DNA of 64,000 nt, from the NCBI RefSeq assembly GCF_000327385.1, contig NW_008708987.1:562129-626128 (forward strand), in the 5' to 3' direction. This DNA is from Lottia gigantea. Taxonomy: Eukaryota > Mollusca > Gastropoda > Lottiidae. Below are positions 45,453-57,667 of this stretch, piece after piece; the stretch's first letter is position 1; every line of letters begins with the position of its first letter. Under the pieces are notes generated by a model that had not been told where the DNA came from, searched no databases, and was given only the letters and a program-made list of their open reading frames with translations. The translations under genes and the position numbers were made by a program.

Positions 45453-45640
45453 TGACAGCATCGAAATATTACTTTGGTGTTTTATTATGTCGTGCGCATT
45501 GTCACTCTGACGTCCAGATGACAGCATTTAGATATTTTTTCGGTGTTTTATTATGACGTGCGCAAAGTCACTCTGACGTCCTGATGACAGCATCGAGATA
45601 TTTTTTCGGTGTTTTATTATGTCGTGCGCATTGCCATTCT
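45453..45640 (+). repeat. 66-bp minisatellite, about 2.8 units
   Basis: 'tgacagcat' recurs at 45453, 45519 and 45584. Each unit includes 'ggtgttttattatg', a cgtgcgca word and 'cactctgacgtcc', so TGACGT-type words recur in every unit. Confidence 0.8.
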
Positions 45641-48115
45641 TGCATGATGACGCCTTTGATGACAGAATATTTCACCGCATTCGTCAATCAACTGTCATGA
45701 TCTATGCCGTTATTCATTAATATCGAATCTCATGGTCAAGTATTCATTTGTAAACTTATTGAATAAGAAGGGTGCCAACGGACAACCTTTGCTCACGTGA
45801 ACTTGACGTTATTTTTGACAGTGTATATTATGAACGTTTTTACCAATATAAATTGATTTTGAGATATTGAGATATTAATAAAAAAGATCTATTAATTGTT
45901 ATGTTCACCGAAAATCAAACAATATTTGTTACTTAAGCTTTTTAAAATTAGGAGAATATCATTGTTGTGTTTGCATATTTAAAATCCCATGGGTGTTTTT
46001 AAATACACGAGGGGATAAACAGGTTGATAAATAAATACTAATTTACCTTTGGGATTATTTATGTCTGTTAGGTAAGGTAAACATCAAAGTACCCCGGAGA
46101 AATCCCATGGGAAAAGAACGTTTCGTTAAAATTTGATAGGATGGACAAGATATTTTTTATGTTTTTCAATTGAAATTGTAATTTGCGAATACATAAATAG
46201 TTCAATATATATCTTGTAGATTTACACATACCGGCACTTTAAAATGTACACTGCATTAATATTTCAATATCAATCTAAATCGAATATCTGATGACACGCT
46301 GATAATATTCCTAGATTTTAGATTATAATTCCACAATACAATATCAACAAGATTTCTACAAGATTATCGTCACGGTGGAGGGGAAACTCTTAGAAAATAT
46401 TAGATCTTATTTATCCCTTGTCGTTTCTAATCAAAATGTAACCATAGAAATATTTTGATGTTGACTATCAACATTACTTTATGATTGTTTATCTTGTTTA
46501 CGTTGAGTACTTTTGATTCATCTCGATCTATCAAAGCTACTGAAATAATGTTTTGGCAGGTTTTCAACTTGTGAGCATTTTCTCAATCTTTAGAAGCACC
46601 TTGGTTAAAACTGTGCCTTCGCGTCACAAGAAGGTCGTGAAATCATCAGATGTAATATGGCTATTTTTTGACCGAGAAAGAGAAAAGCGTAATACATGAA
46701 AGATATTATAGAATTTATTTTGAGATAAGTGAAAACAATTGGCTTCCCTGTTTTGTTTACTTACAACAAAGACTGGTTCTCATTTAGCAAGCTATTTGTT
46801 TACATCAAAATATGTTTTGTAAGCTAAAACAAGAAGATATTTACTAGTAAATGGAGCCATAACTGTTTTTCATGGTTCGTTTTACTCCATTGACTGGCAT
46901 TATTTTAACATTTCTCAGAATTTATATTATTATTCTTAAACATGTTTACTGTTTATAATACAATGGAAAAACGTTAACACATTTATGAAAAAAGGGCAGA
47001 TAATGTATTCTAGAGTTACCCCTAAATTCAGATCAGTTATTACACTTGTTTTAGTTTTTGATTTCCTCAATTATATTTCATTTTTATAATAAGTTAATAT
47101 AATTAATCAAATAATAACCATTTATAATTCTTTATTTTAGTTTATCGGATATTTTCATCACTATTATTAGAAACATTAATTTAACCCTGTGTCAGTGCAT
47201 ACCGTTTGATAGTAAATTGTTTCATTTGAAAGTAATTATTTGCTGTTCAATCACCCTAGTTTCACCAGTGAAAAATGTTTATTATAATTTCCATGGTTAT
47301 TAATGTTCCTGTTGGAACCAGTATTCTTCTTATATATTTCAGATTCAGAAAATTATGGATTTGCATTTCAAATATTCTATATTATTTTTTAAACTAACTT
47401 CAGAAACATTGCTCTATCATTAGAGGTTACGCCTACATGCCTGTGCCTGTGCTTTCGTAACATTGCTTAATCGCAATGTTCCAACCTAATATTCCTAATC
47501 ACATCTGTCTGTGCTTTCGTAACTTTGTCTTTAGTACAAGGTTACAACCTTTACTACCTTATCACTTATGGAATTTAAAATTCACAGTAATGTTAATATA
47601 TTTATAGAAAAGACAAGGTCAAAGGGAGTAACCTTGTGAAATCCCCGAAGTAAAAAGAAATTCCATTGAAAATGCTCAAGCAGCCTACATTTACACCTCA
47701 AGTGAAAAGATAAGATCTAATAAAGAAACCTTGACATAATACCTATGTAAAGTAAGTACTGGACAAATTGTTACGTCCATTATCAGTTTTCTTTTATTTT
47801 GGCTTTTGAATTCAGGAATTGGAATTCGATTTTATGGTATGATATTCTGTGACATCATTTTAGCATAAATAAACATTGCTTACGTGTTAGTGTGACGTCA
47901 TAAATCCCTCACTATAAAGTATTTTTATCGTGAATAAAATGAAAAAGGACTAAAAACCATCAAATATTATTTACATAGACCATGAAATGAAAAACTTATA
48001 TTTTCATATGTTAACATTTTCAAACCTACATTTCAACTGACCAACCGAATTTTTCTGTCTGGAGATTGAATAAAGCAAGGATTATCCTTTTTGGACCTTA
48101 GGTAAAACAAATAAA

Positions 48116-48360
48116 AAGTCTTTGTTACCAAAGCCGAAAAAGCGCATAGCAAAATGACATCCTTGAAGAACCCCAAATTTAACTTAATACAAAAAAAAAT
48201 CCTACCAAAGTCTTTGATTCCAAAGCTAAAAAGCACGGAGTAAAATGACCTCCTTAATGAACCCCAAATTAAAAATCACATCAAAGCCTTAAATTCCCAG
48301 GCTGAAAAGGCACCGAGAAAAATGGTATCCTTGTTGAACCCCAAGTAGAATATTCGAATT
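48116..48360. repeat. Three tandem units inside the left arm
   Basis: Units begin 'aaagtctttg' or 'aaagcctt' at 48116, 48207 and 48283 and each ends with 'gaaccccaa'. The right arm keeps only one matching unit (62035-62085), so the arms differ in copy number. Confidence 0.75.
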
Positions 48361-48499
48361 CTATGTTGAAAATGTTAATGTATCTTGCAGAAAGTTGTTT
48401 TTATTTCTGGTTCAATCTAAACTCTGTTGAAATCAGTTTTAAACTGGAGAAAAACTGGTGTTGTATCTTGCTAAGAAACCGAATGAAATCTTATTCATG

Positions 48500-48666
48500 G
48501 TGCCCTCATACTATAGTGATCACCGGTTGCATATGGTTGCGAATAGTGAAAGTGGTCTCGAGTTTCCAAAGCAATTCATAACCCAGTTGCATGAGAGTTG
48601 CGTTGGAGACTTATGACCGCTATTCTTATTCGCAACTGGTGATTGCTATAGTGTGAGGGCCCCTTT
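48500..48666. repeat. Palindromic MITE in the left arm
   Basis: The left end 'ccctcatactatagtgatca' is mirrored by 'gattgctatagtgtgaggg', with further 'ggttgcgaatag' / 'attcgcaactgg' pairing. The matching copy in the right arm is at 61733-61912, so insertion predates the arm duplication. Confidence 0.75.
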
Positions 48667-49321
48667 AGTCAAGACATCATTAGCTACAGGTCAAAACATA
48701 CCCTGAGTGATTATAATTTAATAAAACACCAACATATCTTGTGTTTGAATATTGTCAAGAATTGTGGTGCCGGCTTTTCAATCAAGTTAAAGAAGTAGAA
48801 CATATGTCGGTATATTGGAGTAGTTTGTTGACAGATTCATTTCACTTTTATAAACATATTTATTTTCTTCAAACTTTTATATTTTTTACTCCAGAATTTA
48901 TTTCTCTGATTTTATCTAAGAAAGTTCTGTGTCTGATAAACGATTGAAGTTTGAAATCAACAAGACAAACTCTCCTCGTAAACTTGTCTTAAAAGAACGG
49001 AGAAAAAGATTTTATGAGATTCAAAGAAATTCTGATAAAATCTGAATTAAGTTGTTATTTATTGTATTAAATTTTGAAGTCTTTACCTAAAACAGAATAT
49101 TTCTAGTTTTTTAGTATTCAAATTTATTCATATTCGGCAATCCTCGGCAGTTTCCGTAAGTAATAAGTTGAAGAGCGCTGGCGTAACTTTCACGAAGGCT
49201 GTTTGATTTATTTCTATAGATTTCTACTATTCTACAATATTTCGTGAGCGTAATGATAAATCTTTTAATTCCACATTCTAAAACTAAAACAGGTAATTTC
49301 AATTATCACTATTTGTACGCG

Positions 49322-49404
49322 GTTTGAGGTAATCAAGAATACTATTAAATAGAAGTGGACAAATAACGTCACCCTGTCTTACACCAGAATAATAATTTTC
49401 AGAC
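49322..49404 (-). pseudogene. LINE reverse transcriptase fragment (left arm)
   Basis: The minus strand reads ENYYSGVRQGDVICPLLFNS, the conserved RT block of RTE/R2-like non-LTR elements, ending in a stop about 17 codons later. The minus frame at 49111-49302 may be more of the same element. There is no endonuclease and no clear YxDD block. It is a dead fragment that pairs with 61113-61200. Confidence 0.7.
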
Positions 49405-49525
49405 ACACTCTAAATTTTTATCAGCATAATGTTATATATATTATCAATATATACAAGTAATGTAATAAATAAAGCACATAACTGGACACAATTTTTTGGA
49501 TAACAATTACTTTAGTTAAAAACTT

Positions 49526-49563
49526 GCGACGTTTCGACGAAGGAACTTTCATCTTTATCAGGC
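49526..49563 (-). other. CTGATAA-hairpin-GAAACG motif
   Basis: The minus strand reads CCTGATAAAGATGAA, loop, TTCGTCGAAACGTCGC. The stem GATGAA/TTCGTC pairs over six bases. It lies in left-arm sequence that has no partner in the right arm, so it is part of a later insertion. Confidence 0.5.
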
Positions 49564-51689
49564 AATGATTATCATCCAATTACTAAATAAGACATTGTTT
49601 TGGGGGGTTTAATTTTGGCAGTTTCTGATATCTTTCTAAAATGATATATACTTTCTTTGTAAAAAAAAGTGTTTCTTACATAAATCTAAACGTTATTGAT
49701 AAATTTGAAAACATAATTTGCTGTTAATTTGTATCTGAAATTGTCTTATACCTATAATCTTTATTTGCAACATTTTACACCATTTCTGGTCAAAGGCAAT
49801 ACATAAAGTGACAAGTACAATCACATGATACAAATTAACATCATCAAATACAAATTGACAATACAAATATACAATCACAAAGGACGACTAGATGATAAAC
49901 TGACAATAACAAAATATATGACATGCGGTTTTGTAAAAATTTCCTAAAACTATAGTCAATTTGTATTAAATATTTTGATGGTAATGGGTATTTTTTATAT
50001 GTGTTTTCTTTTTTTCTTATTTTTGAATATTCTAAATGTAACGAGTTAAATTATATCTATATGTGTTTTTGTATGAATATTGTGAAACTGGTAAATTCTA
50101 TCTATCTATAATGATAAATTATCTACAAGACATGTTAAATAAATCTTAAAATAAAAACTTTAAAACTTCTCTACACCTGACCATTTCAATCTTTAACTTC
50201 ATCAATCTTAGAAAATAAATTCATCAACTTTCTTATTGACACCGAGAACATTCTTCTCTTGACAGAAATTTGACAAATGAATGAATTGTAAGTTTACAGG
50301 TGGAATTTCAGTTAAATTGAGAAATTATTCAGTAATTACTGGCGAGTATTTATCATCATTAGGTGAATCAAAATTCAGATGGAAGGGGTGGTGTTACGCA
50401 GAACATCGGATCTGACGAGGTTTGTAGGGCAAGGTTCAGGGGTTCGTCCGAAACACTTCACAGTCAGTAAGTTCCAGTGTTAAGTACATTATTGCAATAA
50501 AATTAAGGATTTAAGAATGGAACTGAGTAGGTTATTCCTCGATAAGATAGCGGGATATTCTGTATACTAGTTTGATTGAGAAAGTAAAGGAGATTTCGTA
50601 TGTTGAAGACGTATCTTAGAATCTGATAGGATTTTTCGGTTTCAATCATGATATCGACAGACACCAACACTATTGCCGTTTACTGAAGGTCTAAAAGGAT
50701 TCTTAATATATTCACCTTCACTTCTGGTTTCGGAAGTGCTTTCTGTGTCCAGATTTTGTGGCTATTTGAAAAAAAGCTGATCTGAATTTTTCAAAATGTA
50801 TTTGATACACAAAGAAGAATTATGACGAGTCCCCGGAGTCAAGGTAATCAAGGATAAAAACAGCTGAATTGGATCGTCAAGAAAATTTGGCGCCAAACGT
50901 GAGGTTAAGTTTGATTACACGCCTGGTTACTAGATGAATATAACAGAATGATAGAAATTATCACAGTAGGTAGTCAGTCTTGTGTCAGATTCATTTTAAT
51001 ATCACAACTTACTTTCTCATTTGTCGACCTCAATTTTTACAAATCATAGTTGGAGACGACAGAAAGACTAGGAACTGGAGCAATGAAATCTTTGGTGAAT
51101 ACTGTTGTCTCCAAGAATGTATGGATTAATGAACAGTTTGCTCATTTACTGTCAGCCTGTACAATTCATTGCTTTTCTGAATGTTTTGCGGGCGTTTATG
51201 ATCTATCATGTTTGAAGTAACCGGAAGTAACCCTGTGAAAATTTAAAATAGCCTTTTGGGTGTAACAGTTGGCCTACATCGTGGAAACGACACAGTGCTT
51301 AGTATAATGCTTGATTTGAAACTATGAATTTTCTTGGATGCTGCATGTTCTAACTTAAAACAATTTTCTGACCGGAAAAAAAGAGTCGGCCTTCTGACGG
51401 AGTAGTTTCTCTAGAATCAAATAAAAACCATTTAACCATGGGAAGGCAACATCAGAGAAGTTTGACCATAAACAATGACAAAGACCACCTTGAATGTCTT
51501 CATGCAGCATGATCTGTTATAAAACATACTATAGTGTAATTTGGTGTACCGGATGGACCATACTTTATCTCTATTATACTCCACTATTACTATGATATAT
51601 AGAGGATTTAAACCACCATTTCTACATCAACTCTCTAATCTTATCCATTATTTCTTCATGCTTCATCTAATCTGTACTTACTCACTGTT

Positions 51690-51790
51690 TCTTGTTACCA
51701 TAGTAACGTCTCGACCAATCATATCACTCTATACTCCCATCTCGAGATGACGTATAATTTACTGGAACCGCCCCGTAACCAATGAGGTCA
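51690..51790 (+). promoter_or_regulatory. Promoter-like cluster in left arm: X-box, CCAAT, CRE-like, GC-box, CCAAT
   Basis: GTTACCATAGTAAC (51694-51707) fits the RFX X-box rule GTNRCC-N-RGYAAC on both halves. CCAAT occurs at 51715-51719 and 51779-51783, TGACGTA at 51748-51754 and CCGCCCC at 51768-51774. An identical mirror copy is at 58853-58953. Motif clustering is seen directly; promoter activity is inference. Confidence 0.5.
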
Positions 51791-52302
51791 TGGCAACTGG
51801 GAATTCAACAGGGCTGATATGTTACATGTGGCTTTTTTCATAAACCATGAAATTATTTGACTAAATTTTATTATAAATTTAATGATAATTCCCCAGAGGT
51901 CATGAAGAAATTAGAAGCCAAATTTGTATTAATATTAATTTTTTTGCTGTCTTTGACCTAAACTTTGTTTTGTACACAGGCGTAGGCCTATGTCTATAAG
52001 ACATTTTACTCAGTTTGCAATTTGCAGCTTTGCAATTTCTTATATACAAATATTTTTTGGATCAAACTTTTGTACTCTTGATGTTTTAGGGTTTTTGTTC
52101 TTCTACTGGAAACTTTCAACTGATATAGGCCTATTTTTGCGTACTTTACATGGAACCGTGTAACAGAAATTGATAAAATTTAAAGAAGAAAACATTGGCC
52201 TAATCCAGACTTGTGTTCCCAAAGTGTTTTACGCACGAGTGGGTGATTGACAAGCAACGCAAGATTCGGTTTTCATCTCGCAGACGACGACGAAGAAAGT
52301 GA

Positions 52303-52386
52303 GACGTCACCTGTTATCATTTATCTTTCGAAAACTTGTAATGCCGCCATTCTAGGCGTGTTCACGTGACCTATAATCTCGCGAGA
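52303..52386. promoter_or_regulatory. Compact housekeeping-type promoter cluster
   Basis: Within 84 bp lie GACGTCAC (CRE-like, 52303-52310), GCCGCCATTCTAG (YY1-like, from 52343), TCACGTGAC (E-box, 52362-52370) and the palindrome TCTCGCGAGA (52377-52386), a known core element of broadly expressed promoters. I cannot attach it to a gene. Short frames begin on both sides (ATGAAAGGAAGG on plus at about 52404; ATGAAAACCGAATC on minus at about 52276), but neither has a recognisable product. Confidence 0.5.
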
Positions 52387-52754
52387 ATACTAATTACCAC
52401 GAGAGATGAAAGGAAGGCTGACCTGTGAGGGCTGTATTTGTTGTTTAAATGGTATTTTTATGAGTTAAATGTAACTGATAGGAAAGAGAGGTTGATAGAA
52501 GATAAACAATATTAAATGATAAATTCACTATTAGTTAACAATTAGTTAAAGTCTTAATTACTTCCTTGTGAAGTTTGGAGACATAAATGAAAACGGTCTC
52601 AGATAAATCAACCAAGCCCTTTTGAATGAAGAGGAGGATTGGGCATCTAGTTCCCATTTTAATTTGTCCCCATATATCCCTCTTTGAATGTACAGGGTCT
52701 ACTACAGTTTGTGTCCAATCGGCCAATCTGCCAGTCGATACATGTTTCAAATAT

Positions 52755-52900
52755 CCCAAAGGGTCTCGGTGGCTCATTGGGTGAAGCGATTGCCAACTAA
52801 CCTAAAGGTCTATATTTGAAACTTGCTTAATGTTGCTGTCCCGGCAAAAGTTCCCCCATTGCACACTGCGTTTCATTTTTCGTTGTCATTGTGGAGAGCC
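52755..52900 (+). repeat. tRNA-headed SINE fragment
   Basis: The head reads 'gggtctcggtggctcattgg', with a degraded B-box, then 'ccccattgcacactgcgtt' as in other SINE copies here. Confidence 0.55.
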
Positions 52901-54240
52901 TATTAGTGGCGGCAGTATAGGGGTACAGATTACAATTACAGGTTTCGGTCTCGGACATTCTACAAAGCTCCCCCCCCCCCCCCTCCCCCCCCCCTTTACC
53001 ATTAAATCAGTATTCCGCAGTAGCAGTTGATTGGCACTGCCTTTGGAGCATGTCTACTACGTGGCAACAAACTGTATTTGCCAATTATGTGAAATTATCT
53101 AATACGACCCATAAACCTCATTAATGTTAGAATTCTTTTAAAAAAATATTTTGATGAATTGTGTGTTTGTTGAAATTTGAAACAATTCACGTGTTTTCAT
53201 CCAAACATAACAATCTCAAATTATGTAGAAACATTGGTGGTTTTGGATGTTTGAAGACAAACTGAGTTCTACCATTTCAAGATTTCATTACTGTTTTGTT
53301 ATATTGTTTGACATTCTAGAAACATAGAATGTTATTTCATAGTAGCGTTTTGCTGGTAATTACTTTAAATACTTTCATCCTTTTTTGACTCGATTTTCCA
53401 CCAAATAATTATATCGGATTGTATCACAGAACGAAACTGAATGAAGCCGAACTTAGCCAAACGAAACAACTCGATCTTCCGAGGTACTTGTAAAAAGTAA
53501 GAAAGAGACACAGTCGTTTATATATTTTTTTTATTATTAATTATCCAAGAATGTGATATCGGTGTAGAAAAAGTATGTCAAAAAGCATGAGTTCCTTCGT
53601 GGAATTTACACAGTTCTTGTTCAAGTAGTATATTAACTCAAGCATATCTCAGAACATTTCCTTAACATTTTCAAATATGCTTAGGAAGGCATATCACTTG
53701 CTTTTTACTTAATCATCGAAGCTTTGAATTGAATTAGGTTTAATTTGATCCAGAAAACTTTTTTGTTAAACATATACTTGAAACCATAGGCCTGAAACCC
53801 ACTCTCAAATCCTTTAGATATTTGTGGATAGATTTTTTTAAAGTTGTGTTGATTGAAATATTGATTTTATTACACGATCTTTTCGTCACTCTGTTAGCAG
53901 TTAATTCAATATTATATTGCAACAATAACAACACGACGTATTTCATTCTTATCAGTTAATAATAAATTGTAGAGATTCATAAGGATCCTTTCTACAAGCT
54001 GAAGTCATGTAGAGATTCTTACACTCTGACTGCTTGGCTACAGTCTGTCCTCAATTACTGTTGAACATGCATTTGTGGAAGGACTATAATTGAAGGAAAA
54101 AGCCGACTTTTAAGCTAGTTTCCACTGGGCAAAACCGATAACCCCTCTTTTTGCGTTCAGCAATTTATCGGGTACCAAATGTAAGTTAGCTGAAAGCTAT
54201 CTTTGGTACAAAACAAGACACAGAATAATTTATTTTTTAT

Positions 54241-55433
54241 TTAGTGATTGTTGTAATATTGTCCTAATTTATTTAAAGAGGCAGATTCTCCATTTAATAA
54301 ATCCCAGTGGGAATATTTATTAGCCCTCTCTCTGGTACAAAACCAGGCATATCTTTCAACATACGGTGAGCTCTCTAGTCTGGGTATGATTTGCTTCATA
54401 AAGTTGAGATCTTGGTCAGCGTTAGAAGCATGAATACAGGCGAATTCTGTTAACCAGATCTTTTTGTTGTATTTATGGTAAAATTTATTTATCATGTCCA
54501 TGATTTGGTTTGGTTGACAATTGTACGAATGTAAGGCTAATCTGTCCACTCGACAGTTATGACAGGCTTTGAAGAATCGATCAAACCAATGATAGCAGGA
54601 ATTGGGGAAATTATCGCAACTTGTTGGAGCTGGTGATACTAGAATCTTTCCATGTGCCTTCTGTTCGATCTGTGGCCAGAGCTCAGCAGCTCGTTCCGGG
54701 GATAACTTGAAATGACCGTTGGTGTATACGTTTGGTTCGTTGAAGCCCAGGATATGTTTAGCATTGGATGGTGGGTTGAAAGAATGTACGTCAGATTCGT
54801 GGGTACACATTGGTACATATTCCCCTCTCACTCGTTTAGCACAATGATACATGGTGTCTTTGTTAAAATTATCATGCCAGTTGTACCTATAGGAATAAAT
54901 CAAATCTGATATAACAAACAACTAAATCTAAATGAAATCAATGAGGATATCAGAAGAATACGATCTATACCATCCATCCCTTTATAGGCTTAATGGTATA
55001 AAAAAAATGGCAAATAATATACTAAAATTGATGTCAGTGCCTCTAAGGAGTAGCCTACACTGGAACCTTCATTTTATAAGAGCTATCAAGGTATATTTGT
55101 GGTTATATGCATGGTTTGCAGGGAGCAGTACATGTATATTCAAGGATAACTGATTGATCCTGAAATCGACAGAGTTGACCTTTAAGCCTTGCTTTTTCTA
55201 CATGTTATAACATTTAGTGGAGTTACCAACAGGAATATAAAACCGCGAAAGAAATATTCAGTTTTGTAATTTAATAAGATTTGGACTGTATTTTGTACTT
55301 ACCACCATGTGGAAGAAGACAAAGCATGAGTATCACCACATTTATATCTAGCTCCACACAATCCAAAACCCTTTTTAGGACTTCCGGTAACAGCAGAAAC
55401 CACCAACAGTACCACAACCACAATTCTGAGCAT
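54241..55433 (-). CDS. Secreted GH128-type (glycosyl hydrolase catalytic core) beta-1,3-glucanase
   Basis: Two exons, 55303-55433 and 54241-54886, joined in phase 2 inside a Trp codon, encode 258 residues. Residues 1-17 (MLRIVVVVLLVVSAVTG) are a clear signal peptide, so the enzyme should be secreted. GH128 enzymes cut beta-1,3-glucan. The two expected catalytic glutamates are visible: E94 in ILGFNEPN (acid/base) and E191 in KIWLTEFAC (nucleophile). SPAPTSCDNFPNSCYHWFD and DRLALHSYNCQP are further family blocks. At least ten cysteines suggest disulphide bonds. Length is typical for a single-domain member and no glucan-binding module is attached. AATAAA follows the stop closely (minus strand, 54229-54234). 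The gene sits between the arms of the giant inverted repeat. The family is common in fungi; a role in algal or fungal glucan digestion or defence is inference. Confidence 0.92.
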
Positions 55434-56384
55434 GATTGCTCCAATTGAGTTCTAGCAGTTTAAAGGATTTGTTCTTAAGATTTATTCAATCTGATTTTGA
55501 CTTAGCGTTTTATAGTTTTTCTAAAAAAAAGTAGATCAAGGTTATAGTTGAGGTCAGCGAGATTTGAGATTGGAACATCTGTACCTATCACAACCTTGAC
55601 TTTTATTAAGCAGAAAAATATAGATTAGAATAGCCTAACCTTTTAATAACAATAAGGGGCGTTTCCCTGAATCATTGCGTTAGGGAGCGAGTTGGGGAAA
55701 CAGAATGCCAAGGACTCACGTAAAATGATAAGAAACTTGAAAGTAAGGGAGGGGGGGGGGGGGGCCTTTACAACCTATTTATATATAAATAGATACGGTC
55801 CAGTATTGGGTTGGTGTTAAATCCCAACCACTCAAACACGCCGACGAGCCTAATCGGAAGTTAAAATTCAACGGATCGCAATTGCTGACTACAACCGGTC
55901 AAGCGGGAGTTAACCAGGAACAATTATTTATCATATATTTCCATAAAAAGGGTGGAATTGGGTCTATTGACTGGGGAGGAGGGGGGAGGAGGGGGAGGTA
56001 GAGGGGGGTTATGAATGAGGACAATTTCAAATTGTTGTTGGTTTGTATTTGTTATGACAAAATCTTTTCTACAAGACGCAGTATTCTGGGTACAAAGATA
56101 TAAATTAAAAACTAATTTACATATTTGAAAATCTTCACGTTCTTGGATAAAAATATGAATATGAACTGACGGTATTAGTAATAATATTTTATGTGATATG
56201 ACATACTCGATCTTATCAAAGTGGTTAAAATTCTTTATATACAAAACTCTTGTCACTTTCAGTGTGTGGAAATTTAGATCGGCATTGTTTCTTTATTTCT
56301 ATAATCCTTTGATTGATATTTGTGTAAAATTTTTCCATCAATATAAATTTCAATTGTCATATATAATTTTACACAATAAAATAT

Positions 56385-56630
56385 TTTCACTGTTGAAACA
56401 GTGCTCAATACATCAATTGTAGAGTGATATAGAAATACCACTGTTAAAATAGTGCTCAATGCATCAATTGTAGAGTAATATAGAAATATCTCTGTAAAAA
56501 TAGTGCTCAATACATCAATTATAGAGCAAAATAGAAATATCTCTGTTAAAATAGAGCCCAATACATCAACAGTAGAGTGATAGGGCCTATAGAAATACCA
56601 CTATTAAAATAGTGCTCAATACATCAATAT
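56385..56630 (+). repeat. 51-bp minisatellite, about 5 units
   Basis: 'gtgctcaata' or close variants start at 56401, 56452, 56502, 56553 and 56612. Units carry 'catcaattgtagag' and 'agaaataccactgttaaaat'. The open frames on both strands here arise from the repeat. Confidence 0.85.
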
Positions 56631-57667
56631 TTGTATATAGCTTCAAATCGGCATTGTTTATCTACTTCCACAATCATATGAAACGTATTTGAATGTTGTT
56701 AATTAAACCTTCTGATTGGTCAATTCCGTATAAATCAATAACCAATGGTTGTTCTGAAATATGTAGTTTTCTTTTTTTAAATTATGATCTTTCCATTAAA
56801 TTGCATTAATTTTGTTGAAGACAACGTTGAAACCGAAAACCGAATATAGAATAACAAGTGAAGTAAATAAAGAATATGATTTCTTTCCAATCGTAGTTTG
56901 ACAAGACAATATGTTAACTCTGTGTATAGAGTGCATGGAACCTTTTATTAATTCGTGGTTCACTAATGTTGACATTCTGATTACAATGTAGATCAGGAAG
57001 TTTCTGTCCTTGTTTTCTAACAACAAAATCAAAAACATTGAAAAATTTTTATTTGGGTTATGATAGCCTACTATAGTCTGATAAATTAGCTTAATTCTAT
57101 TCACATTCAGGATTAATTTGGTTCTAACAAGTACTACATACATCAATATTTATCGGATGGACCAAGTTAATATTAAAAACGTTCATGGTTCATTGACACA
57201 ATATCAATTGCTGTAGAACGCTATAACTTCAATACAATCAATTATAACTTATAATAAAATTAAACTATTTTCGATGTGATGTTAGGATGAAGTCGAATGA
57301 ATCTAACGCATCCTGAACGCATCACATTAAGATCTACTCCTGCATTCGATTAAAAATATATCACATTTGTATCTCTTTCAGTCAATGTATTTAATATGGT
57401 TATAGCTCTGCCTTTCATCGTGTATAATCTTCTATAGAATTACAAAATAAACCCCATGGAACCGTAATAAAGAGTGGTGTATAATTCCCAATGTTTGTTT
57501 GTTCAATACTGGATTATTGCCCCTGACTGTTTGATATTCTCATTAAGCTGATCCTTTCTCTGTAATAATCTGGGTAATTTTCAGTGAAATTTCAATCAAT
57601 CTGCGGAGATTTTGAGTTTTCATTAGTGGACACAAATATAAGGATGACGGGCATAAATAAGTAACTT

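Larger units (their letters stand above)
39496..46734. other. Gene-poor region downstream of Pax1/9
   Basis: 39.5-40.7 kb is the likely Pax1/9 3' UTR and flank. It then holds a hAT-type MITE (40749-40893), a degenerate tandem region (41110-41460), a foldback element (44329-45116) and a 66-bp minisatellite (45453-45640). 41.5-44.2 kb and 45.7-46.7 kb show AT-rich DNA with no gene or repeat I recognise; the open frames there lack signatures. Confidence 0.6.
46735..51857. repeat. Left arm of a giant imperfect inverted repeat
   Basis: It pairs with 58794-62520 in reverse. Checked anchors: 46742 'cttccctgttttgtttac' with 62490-62513; 48740-48960 with 61400-61660; 50170-50400 with 60380-60620; 51541-51750 with 59102-58893 (identical). 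Similarity is highest at the inner end and falls outward. This arm is longer because of extra DNA at about 47.0-48.0 kb, additional tandem units at 48.1 kb and unmatched sequence at 49.4-49.9 kb. Confidence 0.9.

Noticed and set aside
51541-51750. 69-codon frame, identical to 58893-59102
   Set aside because: The frame covers the promoter-like motif cluster, has no protein signature, and its identity is explained by the inverted duplication.
56796-57146. 116-codon minus frame
   Set aside because: No recognisable domain and AT-rich composition; I considered a decayed reverse transcriptase but saw no RT block.
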